DNA of 64,000 bases from Rachycentron canadum (GCA_038496675.1 CM076666.1:12433063-12497062), one strand, 5' to 3'. Counted from the stretch's first letter, positions 47,361 through 61,809 are shown. Made by a program: numbers and translations. The notes: a model not told the origin generated them from the letters alone.

Positions 47361-49829
47361 TGATGCTCCAGTGCTTCACTACAGTCCTGTAATCTCCCAT
47401 CTGGAATGTGTAAATCAGGACTCTGTATATGCTCAACTCTGCAGTCCTGACAGATTTATACAGCACAAGCTTGTGTTTCTAGGGCTCTAGAGGCAAAGAA
47501 AACGTAAACTTTTTGAAACAGTTTATCACAGCAACCATTGTATTTTCAAAGGCTGGAGATCATACCCTATCTGGGTGAGAAATTGATTGTTTTGAGGGTT
47601 TCATAATCATCTTTATGAGACTTGCTTGAAATTTAATATCACAGGCAAGTTTTTTGTTTGTTTTTAACCCCATACATTTTCCTATCATGCATTTTTGCTG
47701 GTGATCTTTATATATATAATCCAAAACAAGGCAATTAGTTTTGTCAAAATATTCTTGCCATTTCATGCTTTCAACACATTAGATGGACATACTTAAATTG
47801 CTCTCTTGCGTTCCAGTTACCATTTTCCTTCTCTTCCTTCAAGTTTTAGGTCACAACTTTAAACAGTGCATGCATCGTGCTTGGTGTCAGGGTTGAGGCA
47901 ATTGAATAGTGGCGGCAGGGGAGCTGACATCTAACATGAAGGTTAAGTGACAGGCAGGGCACAGTGAGGTCAGCATTGGCGTGTCACCCTTCCAGACCTC
48001 TCAGGAACAGAGGGGCAGGAAAAGGCCCAGTCAACTGCTTGCAGATGTGTCTGGATGCATGTTTCACTGACAAACACGAGGCAGGCGCCGCTCTCTGATG
48101 GTACCACTGGTCACTTCTAATCTGGATCTCGCTGGAGACAGAGCTGCAACACTCCGGTCAGGGTTAGTGTGTGTAATCTCAGACATCCAACTCCACTGAC
48201 TTTGGCTCATGACTGGATATTTTGACCAATCTTGTGATAGCTTACATATTTAGTTGGTGGCAGTGTTCCAACACCGTGACATTTAATGTAAGTGTATTTA
48301 AAGATATTATTTTTTCTCTGATAGCACAAGAGCAGAGTTTTAACATAAATGACCAAAAGCTTGCATTAGGTTACTTTTTCTCCTATCAACAAAAGCTGCA
48401 ATACAGTGTGGATTCTTCAGAGCCTCAGTGATACATCTGTGACAGCTGTTTTTAATGTGTTTTTACAAACACTGGGAAGCTACAGTATGACTTTCCTGAA
48501 GAAAGGCAGCCCCGCAAAACAAAAGACCCACTTCTAACTGTGGCAAATAAACTGGTGGGCTCAGATGGTTTGTGGGTGTTAATATGATGACAGCAGAAGT
48601 ACATATCTTTTCAACACATTATTTGGTAAAACTGATATGACGTAATAACATGTTGACAACACTGTATATACTCATGTGACACTGTGAAAGGAGCTATTCT
48701 GCATAAGGAGGGCTCCTATTTTTGATGTAAAATTTGAATGCAGGACTTGTCCTCACCCCTGAATCTCTCACAAACTGTAGTGAAATACTATCTCCAGGGT
48801 CCCTGGAACTAATGATATTTATTTGATACAGCATCACCATTAATTCAGTATTTACTTGAATAGCCTAAAAGCAAACTCAAGACTAGACTGCCTGTTAAGG
48901 GATGAAACAAATTTGTGTTATTAAATTTACTTGTAAGGAAAGAGGAAGGTAACACTTAATGGAAAGTATTTCTCCTCACAATAAGGCTAAGGGTTACGTT
49001 AAGGTGAAGGGATCACAGTTAGCAGTGATTCAATGAACACTGATAACTTTTAATCCAATTTCAACTGAGGGTGCTTTTAGTTTGAAGGTGCTTAACAGTC
49101 TAAATCTGTGTGGTACAAGGGCTTAGAGAAAAAAAGAGGATGAAACCAATTTTGAAACTCAGAGGGATCCATATTTAAGTTTTATTTGCAATCAGACAAA
49201 ATAAAGAAAAAGATTGGGAATGGTTGAGTACATTAACACAAGACAAGTGGCATTCACATAGCAGCAAAAACCCAGGCTTTGTGTAGAAACACTTCATGAG
49301 GTTCATCACTTCATTTCACTTCATCAGGTGTTATGCTGCACATGGAGAACACACCAAGGGCATCTGGTGGACAGGTAGGATAACACAGTGATCTACAGAA
49401 AATAGGTTGGGGGGGCACAACAAAGGGGAAATGCCAGAAGAGAGAACATTTCATCCACCACAGTCACACATGGAGGCCTTAGGTCCTTTGCATGGGTTAT
49501 TACGGTCTGTCATTCCATACAGACAGGTCCTGACTTTTAAGAGCGGCATCATCAAACCCTTCGCTATCCCCTCAGATGTCTGAGGTGTGAGAGGAGAGGA
49601 GAGAGAAAGAGACAGGCCCTTTCCTATCTGACAAAATGATGCATGTGTTTGTTAGAAGGGGAGGGACCATAGCTCTGCTGCAACTGACTGGGGTTTGCAT
49701 GCACACACATAAACTCACAAACACACAATAAGACACATCTAGCAGCAGCGGCTTAAATGGTGACAGTATTAGACATAGCATTGATGAATCCCCTTTTCAT
49801 GCACAGCCCCTCCACCCTATCCTTCTGTG

Positions 49830-49833
<4 letters not shown>
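47361..49833. other. Non-coding stretch, no gene seen
   Basis: Ordinary AT-leaning sequence. Nothing beyond short chance frames and no recognised repeat. Confidence 0.6.

Positions 49834-49869
<36 letters not shown>
49834..49869. repeat. (TA)18 microsatellite
   Basis: Eighteen uninterrupted TA units, self-complementary and therefore able to extrude as a cruciform. Confidence 0.97.
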
Positions 49870-49872
<3 letters not shown>

Positions 49873-50740
49873 AGTTGTACAGAAACAAATTAATAATTAA
49901 TTTAATTAATCAGCAACTTTTCTATATCTTTATTATTACATATTAATGTATCATCTGATCTTTTCTTAGTTGCAGACAAATCTGTTTTAATGCTACCACA
50001 TCAGGATAAAACAGTGGTTGAGAACATTCATAGTGAGGAACTTCAAATGTAACAGATTATCCCTGGTAAAATTGTAAAATTAAGAAAATCACCAGATTTC
50101 ATCAAATTGTGTTTCTAGTCATGTCTTTTTACACTAATTTATCACAATACCTCAAAAACAAATTACAAAAGACTCAAAATAAAGTGAAACTATAGGTTAT
50201 ATTAAAGGTCCATCTTGACATAGTTCCATGTTTCACATTTTAAAAAGCTGAACTGGTTGATTGATTAAAAATATGTTAGCAAAATATTTGATTTATAATT
50301 CGTCACTGCTGAGAGACAAATAGAGCTGCTACTGTTGATTGTATTATCTTCACTTTCTGCCATGCTGTTGTTTTGTTCTTTTGGTGTGGAGTGTTAAGGG
50401 TTATAGTAAAGGAGCACTATGAAAATAAATCTCCCGGCATTATTGCGTTTTCATCTTAGGTGATTCTTGATGTACTCTGTGTAATAGAGTACTACAGTGG
50501 AGTGTCATCCATCCCTCCATCCATATATGAGGCATTTCAGACAATGAACACCCAAGTTGGTAAGCAGCAAGCAGCCTTGACCTGAAGAGTAGCAGCGTAT
50601 CTGTGTGTGGTTTTGTGGTGTGTGTGAGGAAACCCAAAGGTGAATCTTAAGATTGCCTCACCAAAAAGGAAAAAAAGAATATCTGTCAATATTTTCTGTC
50701 CTCTGTCATCGTCTCAATTTTTTTTGCACAGTTCCAAGTC
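49870..50740. other. AT-rich non-coding stretch
   Basis: TTAATTAAT words at 49890-49910. No gene, no recognised transposon. Confidence 0.6.
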
Positions 50741-51190
50741 TTGTTTTCGCCTGATTGTGTGCACTTATTGATTGACAACTGGCTCCAGAGCCACTCAGGC
50801 CTCTTAAAATACCAGGCCGGGGCTTCAGGTTTCAGGCCCCGGCCTCAGGCCCTGCTATTGTCTGCGTCTGGAAGGCTGGCTCCATTAGAGCCCAGCCCAG
50901 TCAGTCCCATTCAGCCTGCCTGCTTTGTGTACCTCCACCTCAGCTGCCTGCCTGCTACCCACAGGCCCCCAGCTAGGTGGGGCTGACAGGGTGTCAACAC
51001 TGACAAGAACATGGCAGTTAGGAAGAGAGACAGGTAGACAGCACACAGGCCCAGGCGCCTATCATGGCAGCTATTCTCAAGAGTCTTCCCTTTCTGACGC
51101 TGCTCACTCATCTTTTGTCCCCCATGGTGTTGGCATTCTGTTCAGCTTGTTACAGCCTCACATCTCCCCAAGCTCGGCTGTTTGCTGAGG
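50741..51190. other. GC-richer block with perfect hairpin
   Basis: A 10-bp perfect inverted repeat, AGGCCGGGGC (50814-50823) and GCCCCGGCCT (50836-50845), with a 12-base loop sits in a GC-rich block. CAGGCC words recur five or more times nearby. Open frames of 66-87 codons overlap on both strands without domains. It may be a conserved element or a structured RNA segment. Function unknown. Confidence 0.35.
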
Positions 51191-54100
51191 GTATGATGGC
51201 TATCACTCTGAGTGCGTGAATGGCAAGAGCTCACATTACATATATTCCCCACAAGATGAATGAGCATTTAACAGATGCAACTGAATCTCCAGTATTTTTT
51301 TCAACAATTTAAATTCTGCACAGTATTTATTTTTTTGATACAGCTGAGAACTACCACTATACTGATGTGGAGTTATGCTACTTTGATTTTGTCAATAATA
51401 TTCATAGTTCGCTAATCACATATCAACAATATAACAACAGCAACAAGATTACACACATGCTTTTGTTTCAAGTGAGTTGAACGCGTCATGTCAGCTGTCT
51501 GCTCTACCTCACATTTTAATCAGGCTGATTTGCTGCAGTGCCACATCCTCTTAACCAACAGTCTCATCCGGAGAATGCATGTAATGAAATTTGCCCTAAA
51601 TCATGGACATCAGGCCGGAGGTCCTAAAGGTTAAGAGGTGCACAGGGTCAGGTCCCATATAATGCTCCCTGGGCAGAATTAAAAGGGAAAGGCTTCCTTT
51701 GTCCAAGCTGCCCCACATGTCAAGGAGGTCAGGAGGTCAGTGTCAGAGGGAAGGCCCGGTTCCTTCTCCTTCTAAAGCTGCAACCTGCCCCCAAAAATCG
51801 AACATACCCCCACCCCCAAAAATTAGTGTTATTTTTATGGTCAGGGTTCAGCTGGGGGCACGCTGACATGATTCGCCATGCCTTAATCGGGAGAAGAGGA
51901 AGTCCATCTCTGCACATACACACACTTCTGAGGTCAGAGGACAGCACAAGCACCTGTGACATTGTTGTCAGTGACTGCAAGTGCTTGCGTATGAATGTAG
52001 ATGACATAGGGACAAGAGGTTTCAAGGAGCAAATTGGATTCATGTCAGACCTTCTGCTTATTGATAAAGATGACAGATGCTCGCATAGGCATGGTGGACC
52101 AGATTCAGATGTTAACACAGTTAACTGCTATTTGGTCACAGTGCTATTATTCTAAATGGCATTATGGTGGGATGTGTGGCTGCAAGACATGCTGGTGTGC
52201 TGCTGGCGGTGTGTGTTTGCTTGTGTGTACAAGTTTTAATGTCTGAACTAGGAGCTGCTGGTTTCAATATTGAATGGGTATACAGACCAAATGGAAACAG
52301 TGGCAGCTAATTGAGACAAATAGTGTTGAGGCCTGATGTCTCAACTGGGAGAGAGAAAGAGAGCAAAAAATGGACACACTCTGTGTAATGATATCATGCT
52401 GGATAAATGCCACATTAGTGCTTTTGTTTCCTGCAAGGACATACTGAAACACACTTTAAATAGAAAACTAATAGAGCTCCATAGAAAAACAGCAGACGTT
52501 GAATTTATTTGAAAATGTTAAATATAAACTTGTATGATCAGTGATATAAATCCTCAAACAAACAACAGAACAATCAGATAAAATAGTTTGCGTCTGGTCT
52601 TGTGTCTTCGGGGCAGATCAAGAGATGTCTGCCATGTTTACGTGGAGTGACCCTCATTCTTCTCGTCCATCCCAAGGGCTCTCCCTGTCTGTCTCTCTCT
52701 TTGTGTCTGCCTCTGCCTCGCTCCTTCTTATCTGACTGTCTGAGCTTGTTGACCCTACCTGAGTTGGTTAGTCATCCTCCCCAGGCGTCACTAAGGCAAT
52801 TTCAGGGATGACCATAAATCAGCTGACAGGCTCCACTATCAGTGAGTGACACATTCAACATCTAAGCAAAGTTTAATGGTGAGCCATAAACATTTATGAG
52901 TATACCTTTTGTGTGCAACTCTCTGCTCAAGTATCTCTTCTAAACTCTATTGGTGCCTCCTTATCAAGCACACAGTGTCACAGATAGAGTGAATGGAGAC
53001 AAAATAGACTATTTTGTTCACGTGAATGGTTGGACCGATATAACCTGTTGGTTAAGATCAGTGTCCCTTTTGAATGTATTGATTTTGTCTACCTGGATTT
53101 GACGGAACTGATACAAACACAGAAAGGTGTGAAAATCCCAAGATTCTGAGTAAGAAGAACATAAATTAATCCAACCGATGTGTTTTTACACCACTCCCAC
53201 TTTGCAAACACCAGATAACAGCAAAGAAAAATGTTGAGTGGCATGGACTCACTACCATCACAGCTGTTAATCAGACCTGTCAAAAGCACTTCACAAATCA
53301 GTAGTTAAAATCTCAATCTTGTGACACACAATGTCTGTTTTCCCTTTTGGATGAATAAGCCAAGTCTCAGACCTTTATTCAGTCATTCATTTTTATTTGC
53401 TCAGTCCCTTTTCAGGGTCAAGAGGCCGAAGGGACATGTTGCCACATGGGGTTACAAGTAAAAGTGAAAAAAAAAAATTTCTAACATTGTCCTGAGATAC
53501 TGAAAGCGAGACAGAAAAAAAACATCTTCAATTCAAAGCTTTACAACTTACAAACAAAGAAGCACCGCCATTAAAATGCTACAATACACAATATCCAACA
53601 TGTAATTGATAACTTAAGGAACCTATGCAAAATGATGACTCAAATGACATTTGACAGGAGGCAGGAGAACATTTTGGACTGGTCATCAATCCATCAGAAA
53701 GCTACAGATCTGCTGACAAACATATTAGCACATTCACACCTTGGGGCAAAGGGGCTATCTGAGGATACATACTCCTAGAGATAGGACCTTTTGAGAGTAC
53801 ACACCACTAAGAAAGCCCAATGACTCTTGAAATAGCAGTTTCTTTCCATTGCCTGAGATTTGAGTTGTCAAACAACTGCTTCTTTATCTTGCTGTTTACC
53901 CTGTTCTCATCTTGTATTTTAATTAAATGGTGGCATGGTACAATATGTCTGTGTCTTACTGGAGGCTCTCTCATACAGAATGATCTATTGTTTTATTGAC
54001 ATTTTTCAGTGTACCAAATTGTATACAATTAAAATGATACACTACAATTTTCTGTTACCCTAAAGCATAAAGGAAAGCATTTCTCCATTCCCATACAGTG

Positions 54101-54964
54101 CAAAACAAGATTAGCCTGGACTTTACTGTACAGTAGAGAACTTTAGTTTTTATTCATCAAGTGGGGGGAGGGGGGCAAGTGTGACTGTGTGGGTTTAATT
54201 AGAGCGTCAACACCACCTTACTGCACCAACCAGCTGATAAGGAGAGCAGACAGATGACAGGAGGTGTGCGAGGCTGGTTGGAGACAGGCTTATCTCAGGG
54301 AGGAGAAAGACTGCAGCCGCCCTGGCTTCCTCACGCAACAGAGGGAGGGCCATAGGAGGAAGATGGGGGAGAGGTTGCGATAGGCCAATTACCTGTGAGT
54401 CATCAGTCTTGTCTTCCTATGCTTTGCAGAGAGTTGAGGCCAACTGGCACATGTTATGTCTGTGTCAAAGGTTTACTCGGTTACCGACAAGATCTCAGTG
54501 CCACCTTGTGTTGCTGGGATGTCTCTTTATTTGCTAACTGAGGAGTAGTTTGTACCCAACAAAATATTGAGGGACCTTGAAATTTAGGCACCAAGGATGA
54601 GCTCTATGGCTTCACATCTATTGAACCTTTTTGTAGTTGAATCAATGAGCTGGCTGCTCCTTCAACAAAGAACACATTAAAGTCAAAATGCATTTACTGT
54701 CCATGCAATATCATAGTCATGACAGATTTTCAACCTTATATGAGTAGGGTGAAAGGGTTAAGACGAGAGTTTAGGGGTGGAGAGTAAGTGAGAAAAAGGT
54801 GTGACATGTTAGGTCTGTTTTTTTATCTAATCTGAAAGAAAGGCATTAGATAAAGTGCGGGTAAATGGAGGACCATCTATTTCTGTTTGTGTACACAAAC
54901 ATTTATGAGCTTATTAAGTCAGAGACATACATAAAAAGAAAAAAATCCTTATAGTTGTAGCCAG

Positions 54965-54966
<2 letters not shown>
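51191..54966. other. Non-coding stretch, no gene seen
   Basis: Balanced patches at 51600-52130 (frames of 109-129 codons on opposite strands, no domains) and a pyrimidine-rich stretch at 52670-52760. A patch at about 53385-53430 (CTCAGTCCCTTTTCAGGGTC) faintly recalls a vertebrate repeat end, too diverged to call. The plus strand has two adjacent G6 runs at 54163-54175. Confidence 0.55.
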
Positions 54967-55010
<44 letters not shown>

Positions 55011-55031
55011 TTGTGTGTGTGTGTGTGTGTG
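54967..55031. repeat. (GT)n microsatellite
   Basis: About 32 GT units with one interruption near 55010-55012. Confidence 0.97.
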
Positions 55032-57270
55032 ACGCTCTGGCTCCTAGCTGTCTGCGCCTTGCTCCCCGCCGCTCACTGCACACCGCATTATTTTTAACCC
55101 ACTGCCTCCGAGAGGAAGCAGGAGACGCTTGGGCCTCTGAAGTCCAGCACAATGAGGAATAAGATCACATACACACACATACACAGCCACTAAGTCGCAC
55201 ACGTGTGCTGAAACACCTAGACGCACACACACCAGCTTTTGTCATCTGCCGACAGACAGTACTACACAAATGGTATCCGCACACACACAAACATACACTG
55301 CACACTTCACTTATGCATTTTACTTCGGACATCCATCCTCTGCTCCTTGCAGACACACACGACAATACACTCTCACACGGACAGCTTGCTTTACCTTGTT
55401 TCCCAACCGTCTCCGTCAGTGTGGCGCTGGCTGTCCCTGTTGACCCAGATCCAGCAGGTCACCCTGGGTCAGTGGGCTGTAAATGAACTGATACTAATTA
55501 CAGTAAACAGCACCACATCAGAGTGCATGTGCCTGCATGTGTGTTTGCATGCAAGTGTAGAAATTGGACAGGCTTAATTCACGGAAAAGGGAGGTCCACA
55601 CATCAACCCAGGGCAGCAATCAGGAGTGTTTAATTGTTCATGTTGATCGCCTCGGGTGGGGGTGTTTAGGTTTTAGTCTGAGACCTCTCATCTATTTTCT
55701 CACTTCCTCTTTAGAACACTTAATCATCAGTGTGGTGATTGGTATTTGGATTTGGGTGTTATGGGCTAAGGTACCAGTAACTTGAATGAATAGGACGGAT
55801 ATAGTTTTGACACTGTACTCAATCTGTGTGTGTGTGTGTCATTGTGGATGATGTCACCTAAAATATTTTTGATGAAAGCAGTGAGCCACCTGTTGATCTG
55901 GCCTGTGATTGCATGATTCCCTCTCCTCTTCACCCACAATCTCATATGACTCCGCATTGTCTAACTGACTCCATTCTCTGTAACTCACCCAATCAAACGC
56001 TCCCATGATGCCTCACTAGGAAAGCGACTGACTGACTGAGTGGTGCCTTGTACGTATTTAACCTCCTATAGTGTAGACACACACGCACATCAACCCAGTC
56101 ACTCATTCAAGGCAGAAAATCAGATTGACTCAACCTCTAAAGTCAGTGCCATTGAAATCAGATTACATACGAGGGAGCCCACAATTTCCAGAGCACTGCA
56201 TCCACCACAAATGCTTTGGCCTTGAAAACATACACCTCTTCCTTTCTCCCTCTGTCTCTGACATACACTCATTCACCCAAGTGCTCACACATACACATTC
56301 ACTTGAAGGGAAAAGTGATCAACAAGGAAAGTGATGGCTAGGGGGAAATTGAAGGTAATTAAGTCCAGCCTTCCTTGTCTGAATCGATGAAATGAGGGGT
56401 CGCAGGCTCACATCTCACATTGCACTTTCCTGTTTGATGTTTTCTCAGTCCCTCTCTCATTTTTTTACCTTTCTGTTTCTCTACAGACTCATCAATACAT
56501 GCAGTATGCTTGCATATAAGTTCTATTAGCGTTCATCAAGCTTTAACATAACTCTTTAAGACTATAACTTGGTATCCTTTCACTCTTGCTTTATATGCGT
56601 CATTGCAGAAGCCCTCAGTTCTCTCCATGAGGGCTGATGTTGACATCCTGCTTCACAGCCTGTCCAGCCGCCACAGTGTGTAGCCAAACGCCCTGAAAGT
56701 GTCTGCCACATTGTTCTCCTACTTGAAAGTCAGCAAAGCTTTGTCAGCGTCCTCTCATGTAGTCCTTTATCGTATTCACACGCTGTGCTGTATTTTTAGC
56801 CCATCCAAGTTCGTTCCCTTTGTTCCGGCAATTCTTGAGCAATCTTTCAGACCCCCCCACACCACCTCCTCCATTGTATTTTTAGACAAAGGTGAAAAAT
56901 GGCAGACCTGACTGGGAATCATGAAGAACCCTCCCCTTGATGAGGGCCGGGTCTGGCCTTTAGAGGGACTGAGGGAGGGGTGAGGACCTTGAGACTATAC
57001 AAGTGTCAGTGTCAGAGGACACTGAAATTGGCTTGAATGCTGCAGACTGGCCATTGCAGATCAAAATATTCTACTGATTCTCTTTATGAGCCAAAATTGC
57101 TTTAGTAAAACATATCGATTATTAGTGAGTTTAGATACCACTATGAACAACAAATCAGTATTTTACTGTCTTATATACTGAGCTGAGACTCTGGAATATG
57201 CTGTTTTTACACTTTTTTACAGATGAAACAATATTGTACAATTACATTACTCATCAAGCGTTTGCTCGTT
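55032..57270. other. Non-coding stretch, no gene seen
   Basis: CA-rich patches at 55170-55380, a short (TG)n at 55826-55839 and otherwise ordinary sequence. Open frames reflect the CA richness. Confidence 0.6.
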
Positions 57271-57338
57271 TTGGACAAAGCCAGGCTGTTACCACTATTT
57301 CCAATCTTTGTGCTAAGCTAGGTTAGATGGCTGCTAGT
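57271..57338 (-). mobile_element. Fragment of the third interspersed repeat family
   Basis: TTGGACAAAGCCAGGCTGTT, then TTTCCAATCTTTGTGCTAAG, CTAGGTTAGATGGCTGCTAG. These match the family segment GGACAGAGCCAGGCTAGC ... TCTTTATGCTAAGCTAAGCTAACCGGCTGC. Strand is given relative to the 40456-40745 copy. Only about 70 bp is recognisable. Confidence 0.65.
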
Positions 57339-60300
57339 GATTGCACGGTTTCTTTTTTGGTAATTATAAGGCTGAAGATGCAGAAAATCGTTATAGTTGG
57401 GGTATGAACACATTGCTATGCTGCCTGCACTTGTGACAAGAACTTACACACACAATCCTCACCACAAACTCATATAGTGTGTGTAATCTGTTGGCTGCAC
57501 ATATTCATTGAACAAGAAATCTTTTTTTCCGATCCACCCAAAAAGTGCTGAAAATGCTGAAAATAGACATACTGACGTATATCGCTGAGTCTATTTATTG
57601 AACAAATAGTTAGCCATCAGTAACAAACATTAATCTCTGTTCACTTCATAATAAAAGCATTATGGTGAAAAACATTACATTCCTGTGTGATAATCAAGCA
57701 GGAATTTAGGATCAAAACAAATCTGTTACCATGTTATTTTCCACCAATCCTACAAAGCCAACACTGAACACAGCATAACCCCTTGCTGCTTGCCATTAGT
57801 TGCCCACTAGTTCACCATAATGTTCCCAGAAACATATCATAATTTGGGTCAGGCTCTTGTTATGAAGATGCAAAAAATTATTAATGGGGCATACCATTGC
57901 TAAACTATGTAATGTTGTGTGTGGCAATGGAAGAGGGGCAATATATCGCTCAAAATAGTAATGTGTATTGTGTTTGTGCGCAAAATGAATGCATTTTTGA
58001 TAATTATTTTGGACATTTTGGCAGATTTAAAAAGATTTGGCCTTTAAGCTTATAGGACCATACCAGTGCAGTAAATGTGAAGTACCGTAATTTTGAAAAC
58101 ACTCAATAAACTAGGGACAGATATGTTCAAATCATTGCTACAATGAAATATACGAAGCATGTCCTTTGAGTTGTTGAACAGCTAGCATAGCTGTATTGCA
58201 TAGTGAAAAGAAACTGGATTAGTAAAATGTCACCCAATGATGTGGCAAAACCTGCTGGTAAAGAGGCAATATGGCCTTGTGAACAGGGCTGTACCCCAAT
58301 TAGTGTGTCTGTGTGTGTGTGCATGCAAAATCCTGTGTACATGTGTATGTGGGTAGTTATCCATGTGGATGTTAGTGTGCTGCATTTCAGTACATAGTCA
58401 TGTGTGAACACAAAGTTCAGGTCTCAGTAACAGATACAGCCAGATACATTCCATTGAGGGCATTTTACTCCAAGGCTTAATTGTTTTTCTTCGAGTTAGC
58501 CTTGGTTCTGACTTGGCCTAAAGAGGGAGAAGGGGCTATGGGGTCTGAAGGGAGAGAGTCAAGCTACTACTTCAACAATCCATGTTAAGGCGACCGTGTT
58601 TCATTTCCTGGTGCCTGCCTTAGTTCCCCTTAAATAGCATTACCTGTTGAAGCCAGTTAAATCACCGACAGCATGATTAGAAGGCCACTGAGGACCCAGA
58701 GTCTGGGCTACAAAGCACGCACTAGCCTTTAATTCAATTTATCTTTATAAACATACACATCTGCCTCTGATTTACCACAAATTTTCGAGATGTCTTTTGC
58801 TGCTTTGACAGAAAAGTTTGGGCCCAATTTACTTTATAACTAAAAAACACTCTCTCCTTCCAGAACCACATATATCTGGATATTGATCATTTTGCTCATA
58901 ATAAGGTCTAAGGTAGTGAGTGCTGCATAACACAGTACATAAAATATGTCCTAATGGTGCATTAATGACTATGATCAAAAGACAACTGTATTATCCAGGA
59001 TTATATAAATTTCCTGGGTCAGTTCATGGCTAATGAGGATATATGTTTTCTGTATCAGACTAGATATAGTAAAATATAATTCTGGTGAATGAGTGTATTT
59101 GTGTTCTTTGTTAGTTCATGATATTTTGCAGAAAATCATATGAGCAATGGATTTTTATGTCACCATAGACAAATGTTATTGTGTGTCACTTTTCTTCTAT
59201 ATTTGCATAACATTTAAAAGCATCGCACTTAGCTCTTAAATTAGCAGTAGATACATCATACAAAAGCTAATTTTCTTTCCCTTGTGAATGTGATTGTGAC
59301 CTTCAATATGGGGCTATAACTGTGACTACATAATACAGTATTTAAAAGCTTACCTACATTCTGACCTAGCTGCTCCATCCAAACATCTTCTCCACATGAG
59401 ATTCATGGAGGTGAAAGGAACAGATGGGTGGTGGAGGACATCAGCTGTGGCCCGTTAGCCAGGTCACCACGCTAGCTATTGTCACAAGCAGACTCAAGCC
59501 TCATGTCTACATTCCCAGGTCATGTTCTGGAAGTGCAGGGTCATGCCCCTTCACCTCCATCCCCCCAAAAGAGTTAGGAGCCAAACACGATGTAATTACA
59601 CCCATTTGGGTAGGGACTAGTCACAGGACTGGCAAGTGGTCTGCAGTCTCCTGTGCCTGTCTCTAACAGACAAGGCCACTCAAACAAGGGCCATGACCTA
59701 CCTTTGTCAACCACAGACCTCTGAGACTATTGCTGATCAGCAGACATTTGGAGGAGACAGTGGTATGGGTTTTTGTTAAACAAATGTGATTTAATTTATT
59801 GTCTTGTATTTTTATCTCATCCAAAAGCAATTTGAAGGCCTGCACACACAAATTGACATTACATTTAAAATGTATTTTTAGAGACTTGGAAAAAAAAAAT
59901 AGGGAAACCAGTTTCCTGATATGACACCATGTTACACCATGTATGGTAAGCCACAACCATGCCACTGATCATTAGGGTGTTATCAGTGGCTGCATCAAAG
60001 AATGGGCAGAGGGAGAAGTGTAACAAATCCTTGGTGCTTTGAGTATGATAAGCATCATTTATCACTGAGAGTGCTGCTGGCCCATTAACAACCACGGCTC
60101 CATTAGCACTATCTACAAGGCTTTTATAATGCCTTGTCTGCCTACATCTTTATGTTTGTATGAGGAAATCATTAAACATTGTTTGTGTGAGACGGATGCA
60201 GCTTTTAGGCTATCTAACAGCTCGGCCATGTTCTCTGGGGTCCTGGTAGGCGGAGATATGGAAACTGTTTTGATTTCCACTTGTAACAGCAGTAAAATAT

Positions 60301-61775
60301 GTTTTGAAGTAATGCTAATTTCCTGTGTCTGTATTTTTATGTGGCTTTGCTCAACATTACCCAGACCAAAGATGTGCAGCTCAGATCGTCAATAACTGGG
60401 GTTCTGGAATAGAGGATGATTACATTTGTATTTACATTTCAGATGATTAATGAATATGTTCCTGAGAAGAATGTGTCACAGCTCTTTCTGACAATATAAA
60501 GTCTGTTGAAACCAGGAAATGACACTTTCAATTGAAATCATGGAGTTACTTACCCATGAGTTGACACTTGCTTTGTTAGTCTGCAGGCTATAAATACTTG
60601 CAATACACAGTATATTACCGATATCTGCCGTAATATCTTAATTAAGCAATCAGCATTAAAACTGAAGTAAATTTAAAGTGCCAAAGACAATAGCTCAACT
60701 TCAATGTGTTTCTGTATTTAGTTTTCTTTCTCCCTCTATTTATGTTTGTGTTGTCTGTGTTTTCAGCACATATCATTTGTGGTGCAGCAGTCAAATTGAT
60801 GATTTGCTCATGTTTTGTATATTTGCATATTTACTCTTAAGTTGCAGCACACCAATCTCTCAGGCTGACAGGAGACCAATGCCAGCTCTCACGCAAGGTT
60901 CTGCATCAGGTTTAAACCATCAGCTATCTGAGGCAGCAAAGAAACCAAAATCAAGAGAGACAGTGCCTTTTTGCACAATAGAAACCAAAAGAGTAAAATG
61001 ATTTAAACATGATGCAGATGTTACAGTACTTTGTGGGACAGGTAATATATTAGCTAATAATACAACTTATTTCATAATAAGTTGTTATTTTGATACTTAT
61101 ATAGCTTTGTTATCCTGATTTTAAAGTTACATTATGGACAAAGTTAAATCATATATTGGATATCGATCACAGAGTAATTTTGTATTAACTTTGTTAGCCA
61201 CATATTGTGTTTGAAATCTGTTTCAGGTCACCAAATAGAGGTCTAGACAACCCTATTTCAGACATATTGGTCAGTATAAGATTTGTACGCAACAAGATCA
61301 GAAGTAACGCCATGGATGCTCTGAGCTGTAGAAGGTGACTACAAATAGAGAAATATGGATGTCACCTTTAAAGTGAGTACCTGAAGCCAGAAAGCCTATC
61401 AGTATTTAATGTTTTGTGTGTGTCTGTAATCAGGTCCTGTCTGTGTACTGAAGGAGTTGAATATGTTTAAAAGGGGAAGGCTGAACAGTAATTACCATCT
61501 GACCCCCTGCTCTGGCTCATGAGGTTGGCGGGGAGGTGGGGTTTACAAGTAATGGGTGAGGGGTGGGGATTAAGAATAGGGGAGAGGAGGCCTCCCGCTC
61601 AGACAGAAGATGAAGACAGTTATGTTTGTATGAACAGACACTGGAGTTCATTGTCCTCCCGCTTCCTGCCCTCCCCCTCCCTCCCCTTCAACATAAAATG
61701 ACCCCCTACTCAATCTGGTGAGGTATCTTCACCCATGAATATATGCACATGTACACACACAGACTGCATTCTGAA
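57339..61775. other. Non-coding stretch, no gene seen
   Basis: Mostly AT-rich. A 42-bp segment at about 58855-58900 has an acceptor-like start but only a weak donor (GTCTAA). Octamer words occur at 59201 and 60821. Open frames of 60-107 codons show no domain. Confidence 0.55.
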
Positions 61776-61776
61776 T

Positions 61777-61809
61777 ACACACACACACACACACACACAT
61801 ACACACACA
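61777..61809. repeat. (AC)n microsatellite
   Basis: About 16 AC units with one T interruption at 61800. Confidence 0.95.

Noticed and set aside
53385..53450. Faint similarity to a common vertebrate repeat end (TTTTCAGGGTC)
   Set aside because: Only about 20 bp fit and the flanks do not continue the family order.
58398..58517. Minus-strand acceptor followed by a 39-codon open frame, as a possible terminal exon
   Set aside because: No polyadenylation context or upstream exon, and no recognisable protein.
58857..58898. 42-bp open segment after CTTCCAG
   Set aside because: Donor is GTCTAA, a poor match, and there is no supporting context.
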